Of a DNA stretch of 64,000 nucleotides, positions 39,572 through 48,721 are shown piece after piece. The DNA comes from Acidovorax sp. sif1233. GTDB lineage: Bacteria > Pseudomonadota > Gammaproteobacteria > Burkholderiales > Burkholderiaceae_C. A program made the position numbers and the translations under genes. The notes under the pieces were generated by a model. That model saw nothing but the letters and a program-made list of their open reading frames with translations. It was not told the origin of the DNA and searched no databases. Location of the stretch: the NCBI RefSeq assembly GCF_019218755.1, contig NZ_JAHUWZ010000003.1:62001-126000 (forward strand), written 5' to 3'. How positions within the stretch are numbered: position 1 is the stretch's first letter; the number at the start of each line of letters is the position of its first letter.

Positions 39572-41812
39572 ATGCGCCCAGCCACATCGTTCCAGCCAGC
39601 CCCGCTGCGCCCCGTTTTTGCCGCCACGCCGGTGGCCATTGCCGCCGCCGTGATGTTCGCGCTGGCGGCGCCTGCCGTGCTGGCCCAGCAGGCTGCGCCA
39701 ACCACCCCGGCGGAAGGCAAGGCGCTGTCCACCGTGACGGTGAACGCCAGTGCCGACGCATCGGCGCAAGGCCTGTCGCCCGCCTACGCTGGCGGCCAGG
39801 TGGCGCGCGGCGGCCGTGCCGGCGTGCTGGGCACCAAGGACGCGATGGACACGCCGTTTTCCATCACCAGCTACACCAACGAGTTCATCCAGGACCGCCA
39901 TGCCCGCAGCGTGGGCGACGTGCTGCAGAACGACCCCACGGTGCGCGTGGCGCGCGGCTTCGGCAACTTCCAGGAGGCGTACTTCATCCGCGGCTTCATC
40001 CTGGACTCGGACGACACGGCCTACAACGGCCTGTACAGCCTGCTGCCGCGCCAGTACATCGCCACCGAGCTGTTCGAACGCGTGGAAGTGCTGCGCGGTG
40101 CATCGGCCTTCTTGAGCGGTGCCAGCCCCAATGGCGGCGGCATCGGCGGATCGATCAACCTGCTGCCCAAGCGCGCGCCCAACGAGCCTTTGAACCGCGT
40201 CACATTCGGCGTCTCCAGCGGCGGGCAGACGCAACTGGCGGCCGACATCGCGCGCCGCTTCGGTCCCGACGGCAACACGGGCATCCGCGTGAATGCGGCC
40301 ACCCACAACGGCGGCACGGCCGTGGACCATGAAGACGTCAAGCTCGGCCTGGCGGCCGTGGGGCTGGACTGGCGCAGCCGCGACGTGCGCCTGTCGGGCG
40401 ACATCGGCTGGCAGGACCACAAGCTCAAGAGCACCCGCACCAATGTGACGCTGGGCGCCACCGCCACGCAGATGCCCACCGCCCCGGACGGCGGCACCAA
40501 CTTCGCCCAGCCCTGGACGTATTCGAACGAGCGCGACACCTTCGGCACGCTGCGCGGCGAATGGGACATCACGCAGGACATCACCGGCTGGGCCGCGGCC
40601 GGCGCACGCCGCAGCTCCGAAGCCAACTCGCTGGCCAACCTGACGGTGAGCGACAGCAGCACCGGCGCGGGCTCTACCTACCGCTTCGACAACACCCGCA
40701 AGGACAGCGTCAACACCGGCGAGCTGGGCCTGCGCGGCAAGCTGCAGACCGGCAGCGTGGGCCACGAGTGGGTGGTGGTGGCATCGCACTTCAGCGCGGA
40801 CAAGAAGAACGCTTACGCGATGGACTTTGCCAACACGCAGTCCACCAACCTCTACAACCCCGTGTACAGCCCGCTGCCAGGCTTCAGCGCAAGTGCCTTC
40901 CGCGGCGGCGACCTGGCCGACCCGCGCCTGACCGGCAGCACGCGCCTGACCAGCTTTGCCATCGGCGACACCCTCTCGCTGCTGGACAAGCGCCTGCTGC
41001 TCACCGGCGGCCTGCGCCACCAGACCATCGAGATCGCCAACTACGCCTACGGCACGGCGGCCGAGACCGACCGCTACGACCAGAGCCGCACCAGCCCGCT
41101 GCTGGCGGCCGTCTACAAGCTGGACAAGAGCCTGTCGCTGTACGGCAACTACGTGGAAGGCCTGAGCCAGGGCGCGACCGCGCCTTCCACCGCCGCCAAC
41201 CGTGGCGAGATGCTGTCGCCCTACGTCGCCAAGCAAAAAGAAGTGGGCGTGAAGTTCGACGGCGGCCGCTTTGGCGGCAGCGTGGCGCTGTTCTCCACCA
41301 CCAAGCCGCGCGCCTACGTGGGCAGCGACAACATCTTCCGCAGCAACGGCAAGGACCGGCACCAGGGCATCGAGCTGGCCGTGCAGGGCGAGGCCACCAA
41401 GGGCCTGCGCCTGCTGGGCGGCCTGACCTGGCTCGACGCCAAGCAGCTGAACACGGGCACCGCCAGCACCGACGGCCGCCGTGTGATCGGCGTGCCCAGG
41501 CTGCAGGCCAACATCGGCGCCGAATGGGACGTGCCGGGCGTGACCGGCCTGGCGCTGGACGGCCGCCTGGTGCACACCGGCTCGGTGTATGCCAACGCCA
41601 CGAACACCATCAGCGTGCCCGGCTGGAACCGCCTGGACGTGGGCGTGCGCTACCTGACCGAGGTGCAAGGCCGCCTGGTCACGCTGCGCGCCCGCGTGGA
41701 CAACCTCACCAACCGCAACTATTGGGCATCATCGGGCGGCTACCCCGGCGCGGGTTACCTGGTGGTGGGTGCGCCGCGCACGCTGTCGGTCAGCGTGGGC
41801 GTGGACTTCTGA
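39572..41812 (+). CDS. TonB-dependent siderophore receptor
   Basis: A 746-residue receptor with a long signal region (to about residue 39, AVLAQ), plug with MDTPFSITSYTNEFIQDRHARSV, GFGNFQEAYFIRGF and VEVLRGASAFLSGASPNGGGIGGSINLLPKRA, and a barrel ending SVGVDF. The plug is longer and differs from the Fiu and FhuE types in the window. It probably belongs to the same operon as the PepSY gene. Ligand unknown. Confidence 0.93.
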   Translation: MRPATSFQPAPLRPVFAATPVAIAAAVMFALAAPAVLAQQAAPTTPAEGKALSTVTVNASADASAQGLSPAYAGGQVARGGRAGVLGTKDAMDTPFSITSYTNEFIQDRHARSVGDVLQNDPTVRVARGFGNFQEAYFIRGFILDSDDTAYNGLYSLLPRQYIATELFERVEVLRGASAFLSGASPNGGGIGGSINLLPKRAPNEPLNRVTFGVSSGGQTQLAADIARRFGPDGNTGIRVNAATHNGGTAVDHEDVKLGLAAVGLDWRSRDVRLSGDIGWQDHKLKSTRTNVTLGATATQMPTAPDGGTNFAQPWTYSNERDTFGTLRGEWDITQDITGWAAAGARRSSEANSLANLTVSDSSTGAGSTYRFDNTRKDSVNTGELGLRGKLQTGSVGHEWVVVASHFSADKKNAYAMDFANTQSTNLYNPVYSPLPGFSASAFRGGDLADPRLTGSTRLTSFAIGDTLSLLDKRLLLTGGLRHQTIEIANYAYGTAAETDRYDQSRTSPLLAAVYKLDKSLSLYGNYVEGLSQGATAPSTAANRGEMLSPYVAKQKEVGVKFDGGRFGGSVALFSTTKPRAYVGSDNIFRSNGKDRHQGIELAVQGEATKGLRLLGGLTWLDAKQLNTGTASTDGRRVIGVPRLQANIGAEWDVPGVTGLALDGRLVHTGSVYANATNTISVPGWNRLDVGVRYLTEVQGRLVTLRARVDNLTNRNYWASSGGYPGAGYLVVGAPRTLSVSVGVDF

Positions 41813-42028
41813 CGCCACCGGCTCTCCCCACTCTGCACCACAGCCCCTTGCCCCAGCGGCGCGTTCATCCGGACGCTGCACCCTGCACACCGCCGCACAG
41901 CCACCCAGCGCCTGACCACCGGGCGTAGGCAGCCAATCCCTTTCGCGCCGCGTTTCGCCCCCTCGTCCAGGGGCGCGGAGCGCTGCGTGCTTGCCGATTT
42001 TTGTTGAAACCACCGAAAGGAAACTGCC

Positions 42029-42763
42029 ATGTCCTCGTCCCTGCGCCACAAGGCCCCCGTGCTTGCCGCCCTGCTCGCCTGTGCATCCCTCACCGCCGTC
42101 ACCGCCGCCCACGCCCACCAGGTGTGGCTGGAAAACGCGGGCGGCCAGGCCCGCCTGCACTTTGGCGAGTTCAACGAGAACCTGCGCGAGACCTCGCCAG
42201 GCTCGCTGGACAAATTCAAGGGCGTGCCTGCACTCGAGCAGCGCACCGGCACCACGGAGCAGCGCGTGGACGGCCAGCTGGGCAAGGACGGCTTCAACTA
42301 CACCGTGGCCGGCACGCCCGACACACTGTTCGCCGCCGCCACCTACCCGCTGATCGACCGCAGCAAGCGCAACCTGCCCGCGATGTACTGGCAGCCCTCG
42401 GCCCGCTGGGTGGCGGGCCTGACGCAAGCCGTGGCGCCCACCGCGCCGCTGGACTTGGTGCCCACCGGCAAGCCTGGCGAGTTCAAGGTGGTCTACAAGG
42501 GCGCGCCACTGCCCAAGGCCAAGGTGCAGCTGGCAGCCCCCTCGGGCTGGACGCGCGAGGCCGAGGCGGCTGAAGACGGTACCGTGACCTTCGTCACCCC
42601 TTGGAAGGGCCAGTACGTGGCCGAGGTCAAGCACAGCGACAAGACCCCCGGCGAAGCCCAGGGCGAGAAATACGGCGAAGCCAGCTACGTGACCACGCTG
42701 ACCTTCGTGCTGGCCGACGGCATGGCGTCGCCCGCCCTGCCCGCGCCCCCCAAGGCCCACTGA
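42029..42763 (+). CDS. DUF4198 periplasmic protein
   Basis: A 244-residue secreted protein: signal peptide to about residue 29 (AAHAHQVWLE), then a beta-rich mature part with VYKGAPLPKAKVQLAAPSGW and a C-terminal DGTVTFVTPWKGQYVAEVKHSDKTPG domain. The start of the mature chain (HAHQVWLEN) is the DUF4198 hallmark. Members are often encoded beside TonB receptors for metals, and the terminal His could bind metal. Its stop overlaps the first base of a MITE-like repeat. Confidence 0.88.
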   Translation: MSSSLRHKAPVLAALLACASLTAVTAAHAHQVWLENAGGQARLHFGEFNENLRETSPGSLDKFKGVPALEQRTGTTEQRVDGQLGKDGFNYTVAGTPDTLFAAATYPLIDRSKRNLPAMYWQPSARWVAGLTQAVAPTAPLDLVPTGKPGEFKVVYKGAPLPKAKVQLAAPSGWTREAEAAEDGTVTFVTPWKGQYVAEVKHSDKTPGEAQGEKYGEASYVTTLTFVLADGMASPALPAPPKAH

Positions 42764-42894
42764 GAGCGGCTCACAAAGCGCTTCTGGCGTTGTTGCCATG
42801 TCTTGTCGTACTGCTCGTACTGCGCGTACTGCGCGTACTGCTTGCGACGTGGCGCCTGGCCAGAACCGTTTCGCTGAGTTTTGTGATCCGCTCT
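42763..42894. repeat. 132-bp MITE-like palindromic element with 9-bp tandem repeats inside
   Basis: Termini AGAGCGGCTCACAAA (42763-42777) and TTTGTGATCCGCTCT (42880-42894) are inverted repeats with one mismatch in 15. A second pair (CTTCTGGC/GCCAGAAC) lies just inside. The centre contains four copies of a 9-mer (TCGTACTGC, twice, then GCGTACTGC, twice; 42806-42841). There is no coding capacity. I recall very similar sequence elsewhere in Comamonadaceae genomes, so it is probably a non-autonomous repeat. Confidence 0.75.
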
Positions 42895-43075
42895 GAGCCT
42901 TAGCGACCGCCGCGGCGCAGCCCGCAAGGCGCCACCGCGACTGGACCCACGCTCTGCGCAGTCCCTGCAGCGCGGGCCGACGCACCACCGGCAACAGCCA
43001 GTCGCTCACGCCAGCGGTGTCGTGCAGGGTGCGGCTTCTGCATCCAGCGTCTGGTGGGTGCTTGCCGCAAATCCA

Positions 43076-43147
43076 CCGTTCGCCCTGAGCCTGTCGAAGG
43101 GCCCTTCGCAGAAAGCGCCTTGGCTTCGACAGGCTCGGCCCGAACGG
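43076..43147. repeat. REP-like inverted pair
   Basis: CCGTTCGCCCTGAGCCTGTC (43076-43095) continues GAAGGGC and faces an inverted partner GACAGGCTCGGCCCGAACGG (43128-43147). This TTCGxxCTGAGCCTGTCGAA core is a common dispersed repeat in betaproteobacteria, and the head-to-head pair is typical of REP/BIME units mobilised by RAYT transposases. Confidence 0.75.
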
Positions 43148-43210
43148 ACCAGAGCGTGGATGAGGCATGCAGCCAACCCAATCCAATCCGACCCAATCCA
43201 ATTGCCGCCT

Positions 43211-43253
43211 ACCGCTTGATGGACAAGCGCCAGCAGCTATTAAAACCATAGCA
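43211..43253 (+). repeat. Dispersed two-hairpin element, copy F (upstream of a TonB receptor gene)
   Basis: ACCGCTTGATGGACAAGCGC (hairpin 1) and GCTATTAAAACCATAGC (hairpin 2) are followed by CACC and the ATG at 43256, so the element ends only 2 bp before the start codon and takes the place of a normal ribosome-binding site. Confidence 0.78.
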
Positions 43254-43255
43254 CC

Positions 43256-45385
43256 ATGATCCAACCGAACTTTTTGCGCACCGCCGTGGCCCACGCCGCC
43301 CTGCTGGCCCTGTGCAGTGCAGCCCTGGCACAAACCAGCGCGGCGCCAGACCCTGCCGACCCGCCCGCCGCGGCGCCATCGTTGCGCCAGGTGGATGTGG
43401 TCGATTCGACCGCCGGCGCGGCAGCGACACCCGCACGGCGCGCCCAGAGCAGCTCGCGCCTGGGCCTGTCGGTGCTGGAGACGCCCCGCTCGGTCAGCGT
43501 GATCGACAACGCGCTGCTGGAGCAGCAGATGGCCACGACCGAGCGCGACGTGCTGCGCAACGCTTCGGGCGTGTCGATGCGCAGCGAGTACTACGGCTCG
43601 TACTCGCAGTTCTCCATCCGCGGGCTGTGGGCCAACAACACCTTCAACTTCCTGCGCGACGGCGCCAAGTTCGTCCACCTGCTGGACCCGCCACTGTTCA
43701 ACATCGAGCGGGTCGAGGTCATCAAGGGCCCCGCCGCGCTGGAGTTCGGCCAGGTCGCGCCCGGCGGCCTCGTCAACTACGTGAGCAAGCGGCCCCAGGC
43801 CGAGGCGCTGCGCAACGTGAAGGTCGGCGTGGGCAGCGACGGCTGGCGCAACGCGGAGTTCGACCTCACCGGCCCGCTCAACGCCGACGGCACGCTGCGC
43901 TACCGGCTCGATGGCGGCGCCAGCCGGGGAGGCAGCTTCGTGGACGGCAACACCCCGCGCAAGCAGGGCATCGCCGGCAGCCTGGAGTGGCAGATCACGC
44001 CCGACACCGTCTGGCGCGCGCAGGCCGAATACCAGGGCATCGACGGCGTCTCCACCGTGGGCCTGGCGGTGCCCGACCCCAAGAACCCGCGCAGTGCCGA
44101 CGTGCTGCCAGTGGGCGCGTTCTACGGCGAGCCGTGGCTGACCACCGACGGCCGCATGCGCTTTTACTCCACCGAACTGGAGCACCGCTTCACCGATGTG
44201 CTGCAGGGCCGCGTGCACCTGTCGCGCAACGAGACGAACCGCAACGTGAACCTGCCCTCCCCCATGGGCCCTGCGGCCAACGGCCGGGTCCCGCGCGGCT
44301 ACTGGCTGGCACCCGGGCAGGAATACACATCGGACACCGCGCTGGCCGAGCTGCGCGCCAAGGTGCAGACCGGCCCGGTGCAACACACCCTGCTGGCCGG
44401 CGTGGACTGGCGCACCATCCAGGGCGTGTACGGCGCGCGCGCCACCGGCAACCTGGGTGCCGTCGACCTCTACAACCCGGTGACGGGCCTGGTGCCACCC
44501 GCAGCGTCCACCGGCGTGTCCCGGCTGTCCTCGGACGCGCGCAACACCGGCGTGTTCGTGCAGGACCGCATGGTGCTGGGCGACTTCGGCCTGCTGCTGG
44601 GCCTGCGCCACGACCGCTTCAAGGACGCGTACTCCACGCCCGCCACCGACCTGAGCAAGACACAGCCGAGCGCGGCGATCAGCTGGGAGCCCCGCCCCGG
44701 CAGCATGCTCTACGCGAGCCATGCGCGCTCGTTCCAGGCCAACACCAGCACGCTGCTGTGGGGCGACCGCTCCGCGCCGCCGTCGGAGGGCAAGCAGCTG
44801 GAGGTGGGCTGGAAGCAGGAATGGCTGGACCAGCGCCTGATGACCACGGTGTCGGCCTTCGAGCTGGAGCTGACCAACGCGCCCGCCACCGACCCGCAGC
44901 ACCCGGGCTACTCGGTGCTGACCGCCCGCCAGCGCATCAAGGGCATCGAGCTGGAGCTGCAAGGCCGCATCACCCCCGGCTGGACGGTGACGGCCAATGC
45001 GAGCTTCCACGACCCCAAGGTGCTGTCCGACACCACCGCCGGTGCCAACGTGGGCAACCGTGTCGCGCTGGCCACGCGCCGCAACGCATCGCTGTGGACG
45101 CAGTACCGCCTGCCGCAACTGCCCGGCCTGTGGGTCGGCGGCGGCCTGGTGCACCAGGGCGACAAGTTCACCGCCAACGAAAACAAGTGGCGCCTGCCGG
45201 GCTTCACCGTGGTCGACCTGGCCGTGGGCTACCAGTTCGCGGGCGGCGTGCGGCTGCAGGCCAACCTGAAGAACGCGGGCAACCGCCGCTACTACCTGGA
45301 CGGCACGGCCACGGCCGCCGGCTTTGGCACCGTGGTGCCCGGCCAGCCGCGCACGGTACAGGTGTCGCTGGACTACACGTTCTGA
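43256..45385 (+). CDS. TonB-dependent siderophore receptor
   Basis: A 709-residue receptor: signal peptide to about residue 25 (SAALAQ), plug with LETPRSVSVIDNALLEQQMATTE, YSQFSIRGLW and VEVIKGPAALEFGQVAPGGLVNYVSKRP, and barrel ending SLDYTF. Related to FhuA/FoxA-like hydroxamate receptors in plug wording. There is no purine-rich ribosome site: copy F of the two-hairpin repeat abuts the ATG. It forms a pair with the next receptor gene 113 bp downstream. Confidence 0.92.
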   Translation: MIQPNFLRTAVAHAALLALCSAALAQTSAAPDPADPPAAAPSLRQVDVVDSTAGAAATPARRAQSSSRLGLSVLETPRSVSVIDNALLEQQMATTERDVLRNASGVSMRSEYYGSYSQFSIRGLWANNTFNFLRDGAKFVHLLDPPLFNIERVEVIKGPAALEFGQVAPGGLVNYVSKRPQAEALRNVKVGVGSDGWRNAEFDLTGPLNADGTLRYRLDGGASRGGSFVDGNTPRKQGIAGSLEWQITPDTVWRAQAEYQGIDGVSTVGLAVPDPKNPRSADVLPVGAFYGEPWLTTDGRMRFYSTELEHRFTDVLQGRVHLSRNETNRNVNLPSPMGPAANGRVPRGYWLAPGQEYTSDTALAELRAKVQTGPVQHTLLAGVDWRTIQGVYGARATGNLGAVDLYNPVTGLVPPAASTGVSRLSSDARNTGVFVQDRMVLGDFGLLLGLRHDRFKDAYSTPATDLSKTQPSAAISWEPRPGSMLYASHARSFQANTSTLLWGDRSAPPSEGKQLEVGWKQEWLDQRLMTTVSAFELELTNAPATDPQHPGYSVLTARQRIKGIELELQGRITPGWTVTANASFHDPKVLSDTTAGANVGNRVALATRRNASLWTQYRLPQLPGLWVGGGLVHQGDKFTANENKWRLPGFTVVDLAVGYQFAGGVRLQANLKNAGNRRYYLDGTATAAGFGTVVPGQPRTVQVSLDYTF

Positions 45386-45498
45386 GGGCGCGCCACACCG
45401 TCCGCACCACCCCATCACCTGACCGCAGGCCAGCGCTTGCCCCCGCAAGCCTTGCGCCTCGGGCTTGAAGAGTTTTCAACCATCGGAGAAACAGCACC

Positions 45499-47676
45499 AT
45501 GAGACCTGGCACCACCGCCTGCCGCACCGCCATCGCGCAGGCCGCATTGCTCGCGCTGTGCGGCGCCGCCCACGCCCAGCAGGCCACCGCCGAAGGCACG
45601 GCCGCCCCCACCGCCGAAAGGGCCCTGGCCCCCGTCACCGTGAGCGCGGGCAGCGAACAGGAAAGCCCCACAGCCCCGGTCACCGGCTTCGTCGCCAAAC
45701 GCGCGCTGAGCGCCACCAAGACCGACACGCCCCTCATCGAAACCCCGCAGGCCATCAGCGTGATCACCCGCGACCAGATCGAGGCGCAGGGCGTGCAGAC
45801 GCTGCGCCAGGTCACGGCATACACGGCCGGGGCGGTGTCGAACTACTTCGACAGCCGCGTGGACAGCTTTGCCGCACGCGGCGGCACCGTGTCGCAGTAC
45901 CAGGACGGCCTGCTGCGCACCTACGGCACCTACAACACCAGCCGGCCCGACCCCTACACGCTGGAGCGGGTGGAGTTTCTGCGCGGGCCGACCTCGGTGC
46001 TGTACGGCCAGGGCAGCGTGGGTGGCGTGCTCAACCTCACCAGCAAACGCCCGCAGGCAGAAACGCAACGCGAGCTGCAGCTGCAGCTGGGCAACAACGC
46101 CCGCAAGCAGATCGCCGCCGACCTGACCGGTGCGCTCGACCAGGACGGCCAGTGGCTCTACCGCCTGGTGGCCGTGGGCCGCGACAGCGGCAGCCAGGTG
46201 GACCACGTGGACGACGACCGCCTGGTGTTCGCGCCCTCGCTCACCTGGAAGCCCAACGCCGACACCTCGCTCACGCTGCAGGCGCTGCACCAGAAGGACC
46301 AGAGCGGCTCGATCATCGGCTTCTTCCCGTGGCAGGGCACGCAGCTGGCCAGCCGCTACGGCCAGATCCCGCGCAACACCTTCATCGGCGAGCCGGGCTG
46401 GGACGCGTTTGACACCACCAACAACTCCTGGGGCTACCTCTTCAGCCACCGCCTGAACGCGGACTGGACCGTGCGCCAGAACCTGCGCCGCACAGTGAGC
46501 GAGGTGGACTACCGCACGATTTACACCAGCTTCACCGCCAACGCCGCCACGGGCCGCCCCGCGCGCCCCGTGTTCAACAGCGACGCCCGCACCGTGGTGC
46601 GCGATGCGGTGTGGAACATCAACACCGGCCGCATGCTGCTGATCGACACGCAGCTCGAAGGCAAGCTCAAGACCGGCAACGCCGACCACACCCTGCTCGC
46701 GGGCCTGGACGTGCAGCGCAACCACACCGGCCAGCAGGCCTGGCGCGCCGTGGCACCGGCCATCGACGTGTACAACCCGGTGTACGGTAACTTCACGCCA
46801 CCCACCACAGCGCAGCTGGTGCGGCAACCGAACGTGGTGCAAAAGCAGCTGGGCTTTTACCTGCAGGACCAGATCAAGTGGGACCGCTGGACCGCCACGC
46901 TGGGCCTTCGCCACGACAGCGCCCAGACCGACACCGTGGGCCGCCCCGCGGCCGCGGTGGATGACAAGGCCTGGACCAAGCGTGCGGGCTTCACCTACCA
47001 GATGGACGGCGGCTGGGCCCCTTACGCGGGCTATTCCGAGTCGTTCCAGCCGCTGGGCGGCGTGGACGCCTACGGCACGGCCTTCAAACCCCAGCGCGGC
47101 GAGCAGTGGGAGGCCGGCGTGAAATGGCAACCCGCCGGCCAGGGCATCAGCGCCTTCGCGGCGGTCTACCAGCTGCGCGAGAAGAACCGCAAGACCAACG
47201 ACCCCGGCAACCCGCTCAACAGCCTGCAGATCGGCGAAGTCAAGGTCCGGGGCTTTGAAGCCGAAGTGCAGGCCAGCCTCGCACGCCAGTGGGACTTCAC
47301 CCTGGGCTACGCGTTTACCGATGCCAAGATCAGCCGCAGCAACGCCGGCGACCAGGGTACTCCCGTGGCCAGTGTGCCCAAACACACCGCATCGGCGTGG
47401 CTGAGCCACCGCTTCGCCAGCGAGGGCCGCGGCGGCTGGACCGTGGGCGCCGGCGTGCGCTACACCGGCTCGCAGTGGAGCGGCACCAGCGCCATCAGCA
47501 CCCCGGCCGCCACCCTGGCCGATGCGATGGTGGCGTACGACGCCAGCGACTGGCGCGTGGCCTTCAACGTGGTCAACCTCGCGGACAAAGTGCACATCAC
47601 GCAGTGCCTGGCGCGGGGGGATTGCTTCTACGGGCAGGCACGGACGTACACGTTGACTTCGACGTACCGGTTCTGA
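45499..47676 (+). CDS. TonB-dependent siderophore receptor (FhuA/ferrioxamine-like)
   Basis: A 725-residue receptor: signal peptide to about residue 26 (AAHAQQ), plug with IETPQAISVITRDQIEAQGVQTL, FAARGGTVSQYQDGLLRTYG and VEFLRGPTSVLYGQGSVGGVLNLTSKRP, barrel ending STYRF. The last strands contain QCLARGDCFYGQART (Cys703, Cys709), the C-terminal disulfide typical of FhuA/FoxA-type hydroxamate receptors. A good GGAGAAACAGC site precedes the ATG. A 9-bp stem without T run follows the stop. Confidence 0.93.
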   Translation: MRPGTTACRTAIAQAALLALCGAAHAQQATAEGTAAPTAERALAPVTVSAGSEQESPTAPVTGFVAKRALSATKTDTPLIETPQAISVITRDQIEAQGVQTLRQVTAYTAGAVSNYFDSRVDSFAARGGTVSQYQDGLLRTYGTYNTSRPDPYTLERVEFLRGPTSVLYGQGSVGGVLNLTSKRPQAETQRELQLQLGNNARKQIAADLTGALDQDGQWLYRLVAVGRDSGSQVDHVDDDRLVFAPSLTWKPNADTSLTLQALHQKDQSGSIIGFFPWQGTQLASRYGQIPRNTFIGEPGWDAFDTTNNSWGYLFSHRLNADWTVRQNLRRTVSEVDYRTIYTSFTANAATGRPARPVFNSDARTVVRDAVWNINTGRMLLIDTQLEGKLKTGNADHTLLAGLDVQRNHTGQQAWRAVAPAIDVYNPVYGNFTPPTTAQLVRQPNVVQKQLGFYLQDQIKWDRWTATLGLRHDSAQTDTVGRPAAAVDDKAWTKRAGFTYQMDGGWAPYAGYSESFQPLGGVDAYGTAFKPQRGEQWEAGVKWQPAGQGISAFAAVYQLREKNRKTNDPGNPLNSLQIGEVKVRGFEAEVQASLARQWDFTLGYAFTDAKISRSNAGDQGTPVASVPKHTASAWLSHRFASEGRGGWTVGAGVRYTGSQWSGTSAISTPAATLADAMVAYDASDWRVAFNVVNLADKVHITQCLARGDCFYGQARTYTLTSTYRF

Positions 47677-47688
47677 TGGTCAGAAAGG

Positions 47689-47721
47689 GGAAACCGCGAG
47701 CAACAGACGCAAGCGGTTTCC
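47689..47721 (+). terminator. Stem-loop after the last receptor gene
   Basis: GGAAACCGC (47689-47697) pairs with GCGGTTTCC (47713-47721); 15-base loop, no T tract. It may be a weak or Rho-assisted terminator, or an mRNA-stabilising hairpin. Confidence 0.45.
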
Positions 47722-47884
47722 GGGAGGTATCCAGGCTTTTGCGGGTCGCGGTGCATCCCGAACTAGCCCACCCGACTGTGCTGCGGCATGCACGCAAGCG
47801 GCCAACACGACGTAGGCTGGCAAACCCTCCGCGATCCCATTCGGCTCTACTACACTGAGAATTGGAGTTCACTTTACCAAGCCC

Positions 47885-48721
47885 ATGCAACCTAGTCCAA
47901 AGCCCTCGAAAGTGGCCGCGCTTGTCCCGGCGTGGCAGTCTTCGGCATTCATTCAAGCAACCCTCGACTGCCTCTCCGCGCAGACTTACCCTCACCTGGA
48001 AGTTATCGTCTCTGTAGATGAATGCAGTGATTCAACTTATGAGATCTGCATGGCGCATGGTCAGAAAGACTCGCGCTTCAGGGTGATCTTGCAACCGCAT
48101 CGACTAGGTTATGTGGGCAACTGCAACTTTTTACTTGATCAGACTGACGCAGATTATGTACTGTTTGCGTTTCACGATGACATCGTAAAACCCGAATACA
48201 TCAAACTGCTGACAGAAGTGCTGGACATGCGGCCAGAGGTTGTCATGAGTTATTCGGACGTACACTTGACAAACACCAACGGAACTCAAGAGCACTGGAT
48301 ATTCACGGAGCTTGAGGGTGTTCGCGACCCGGTCCAACGGGGTGCACTCATGATGAGTGGGAGTAATAAATGGTGGGTACCCAATCGGGGACTATTTCGC
48401 CTAAATCAAGCGCGGCAAATCAACGGCCTCAAAACCCATCGCGCAGGAGAATTTTCCGCAGATTGGCCGTGGCTGTTCCACATGAGCCTCCTGGGAGAAT
48501 TCGCACGCATCCCTCAAACTCTATGCTACAAATACTACAAACCCGGTAGCTTATCCAGAAGTTGGGAATTCTCCAAACGCCAACGCTATGAGGTCTATGC
48601 CGCGATAATGCGGGAAATTTGGATTTCCAACCTCACTACTGAGCAAAAAATGACGCTCGCCAGCCCTTTGGCGAGATGGCTCTATCAAAACAATCCAGAT
48701 CTCAAAAAAGAGGAAAAGTGA
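47885..48721 (+). CDS. Family 2 glycosyltransferase
   Basis: A 278-residue GT-A glycosyltransferase that would add a sugar from an NDP donor to a surface glycan. The N-terminal AALVPAWQSSAFIQATLDCLSAQTYPHLEVIVSVDECSD (donor aspartates 45, 49), a FAFHDD metal motif (97-99) in place of the more usual DxD, and ADWPWLFHM as a likely acceptor-side motif are seen. No membrane helix. Base composition is clearly more AT-rich than the flanks. First of three coupled genes; acceptor unknown. Confidence 0.88.
   Translation: MQPSPKPSKVAALVPAWQSSAFIQATLDCLSAQTYPHLEVIVSVDECSDSTYEICMAHGQKDSRFRVILQPHRLGYVGNCNFLLDQTDADYVLFAFHDDIVKPEYIKLLTEVLDMRPEVVMSYSDVHLTNTNGTQEHWIFTELEGVRDPVQRGALMMSGSNKWWVPNRGLFRLNQARQINGLKTHRAGEFSADWPWLFHMSLLGEFARIPQTLCYKYYKPGSLSRSWEFSKRQRYEVYAAIMREIWISNLTTEQKMTLASPLARWLYQNNPDLKKEEK

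Noticed and set aside
42806-42841. Four 9-bp repeats considered as a CRISPR or iteron array
   Set aside because: No spacers, no replication gene nearby; it is the centre of the MITE-like palindrome.
41729-45448. 1239-codon leftward frame across DUF4198 and a receptor gene
   Set aside because: Antisense to two intact rightward genes, with low-complexity translation.
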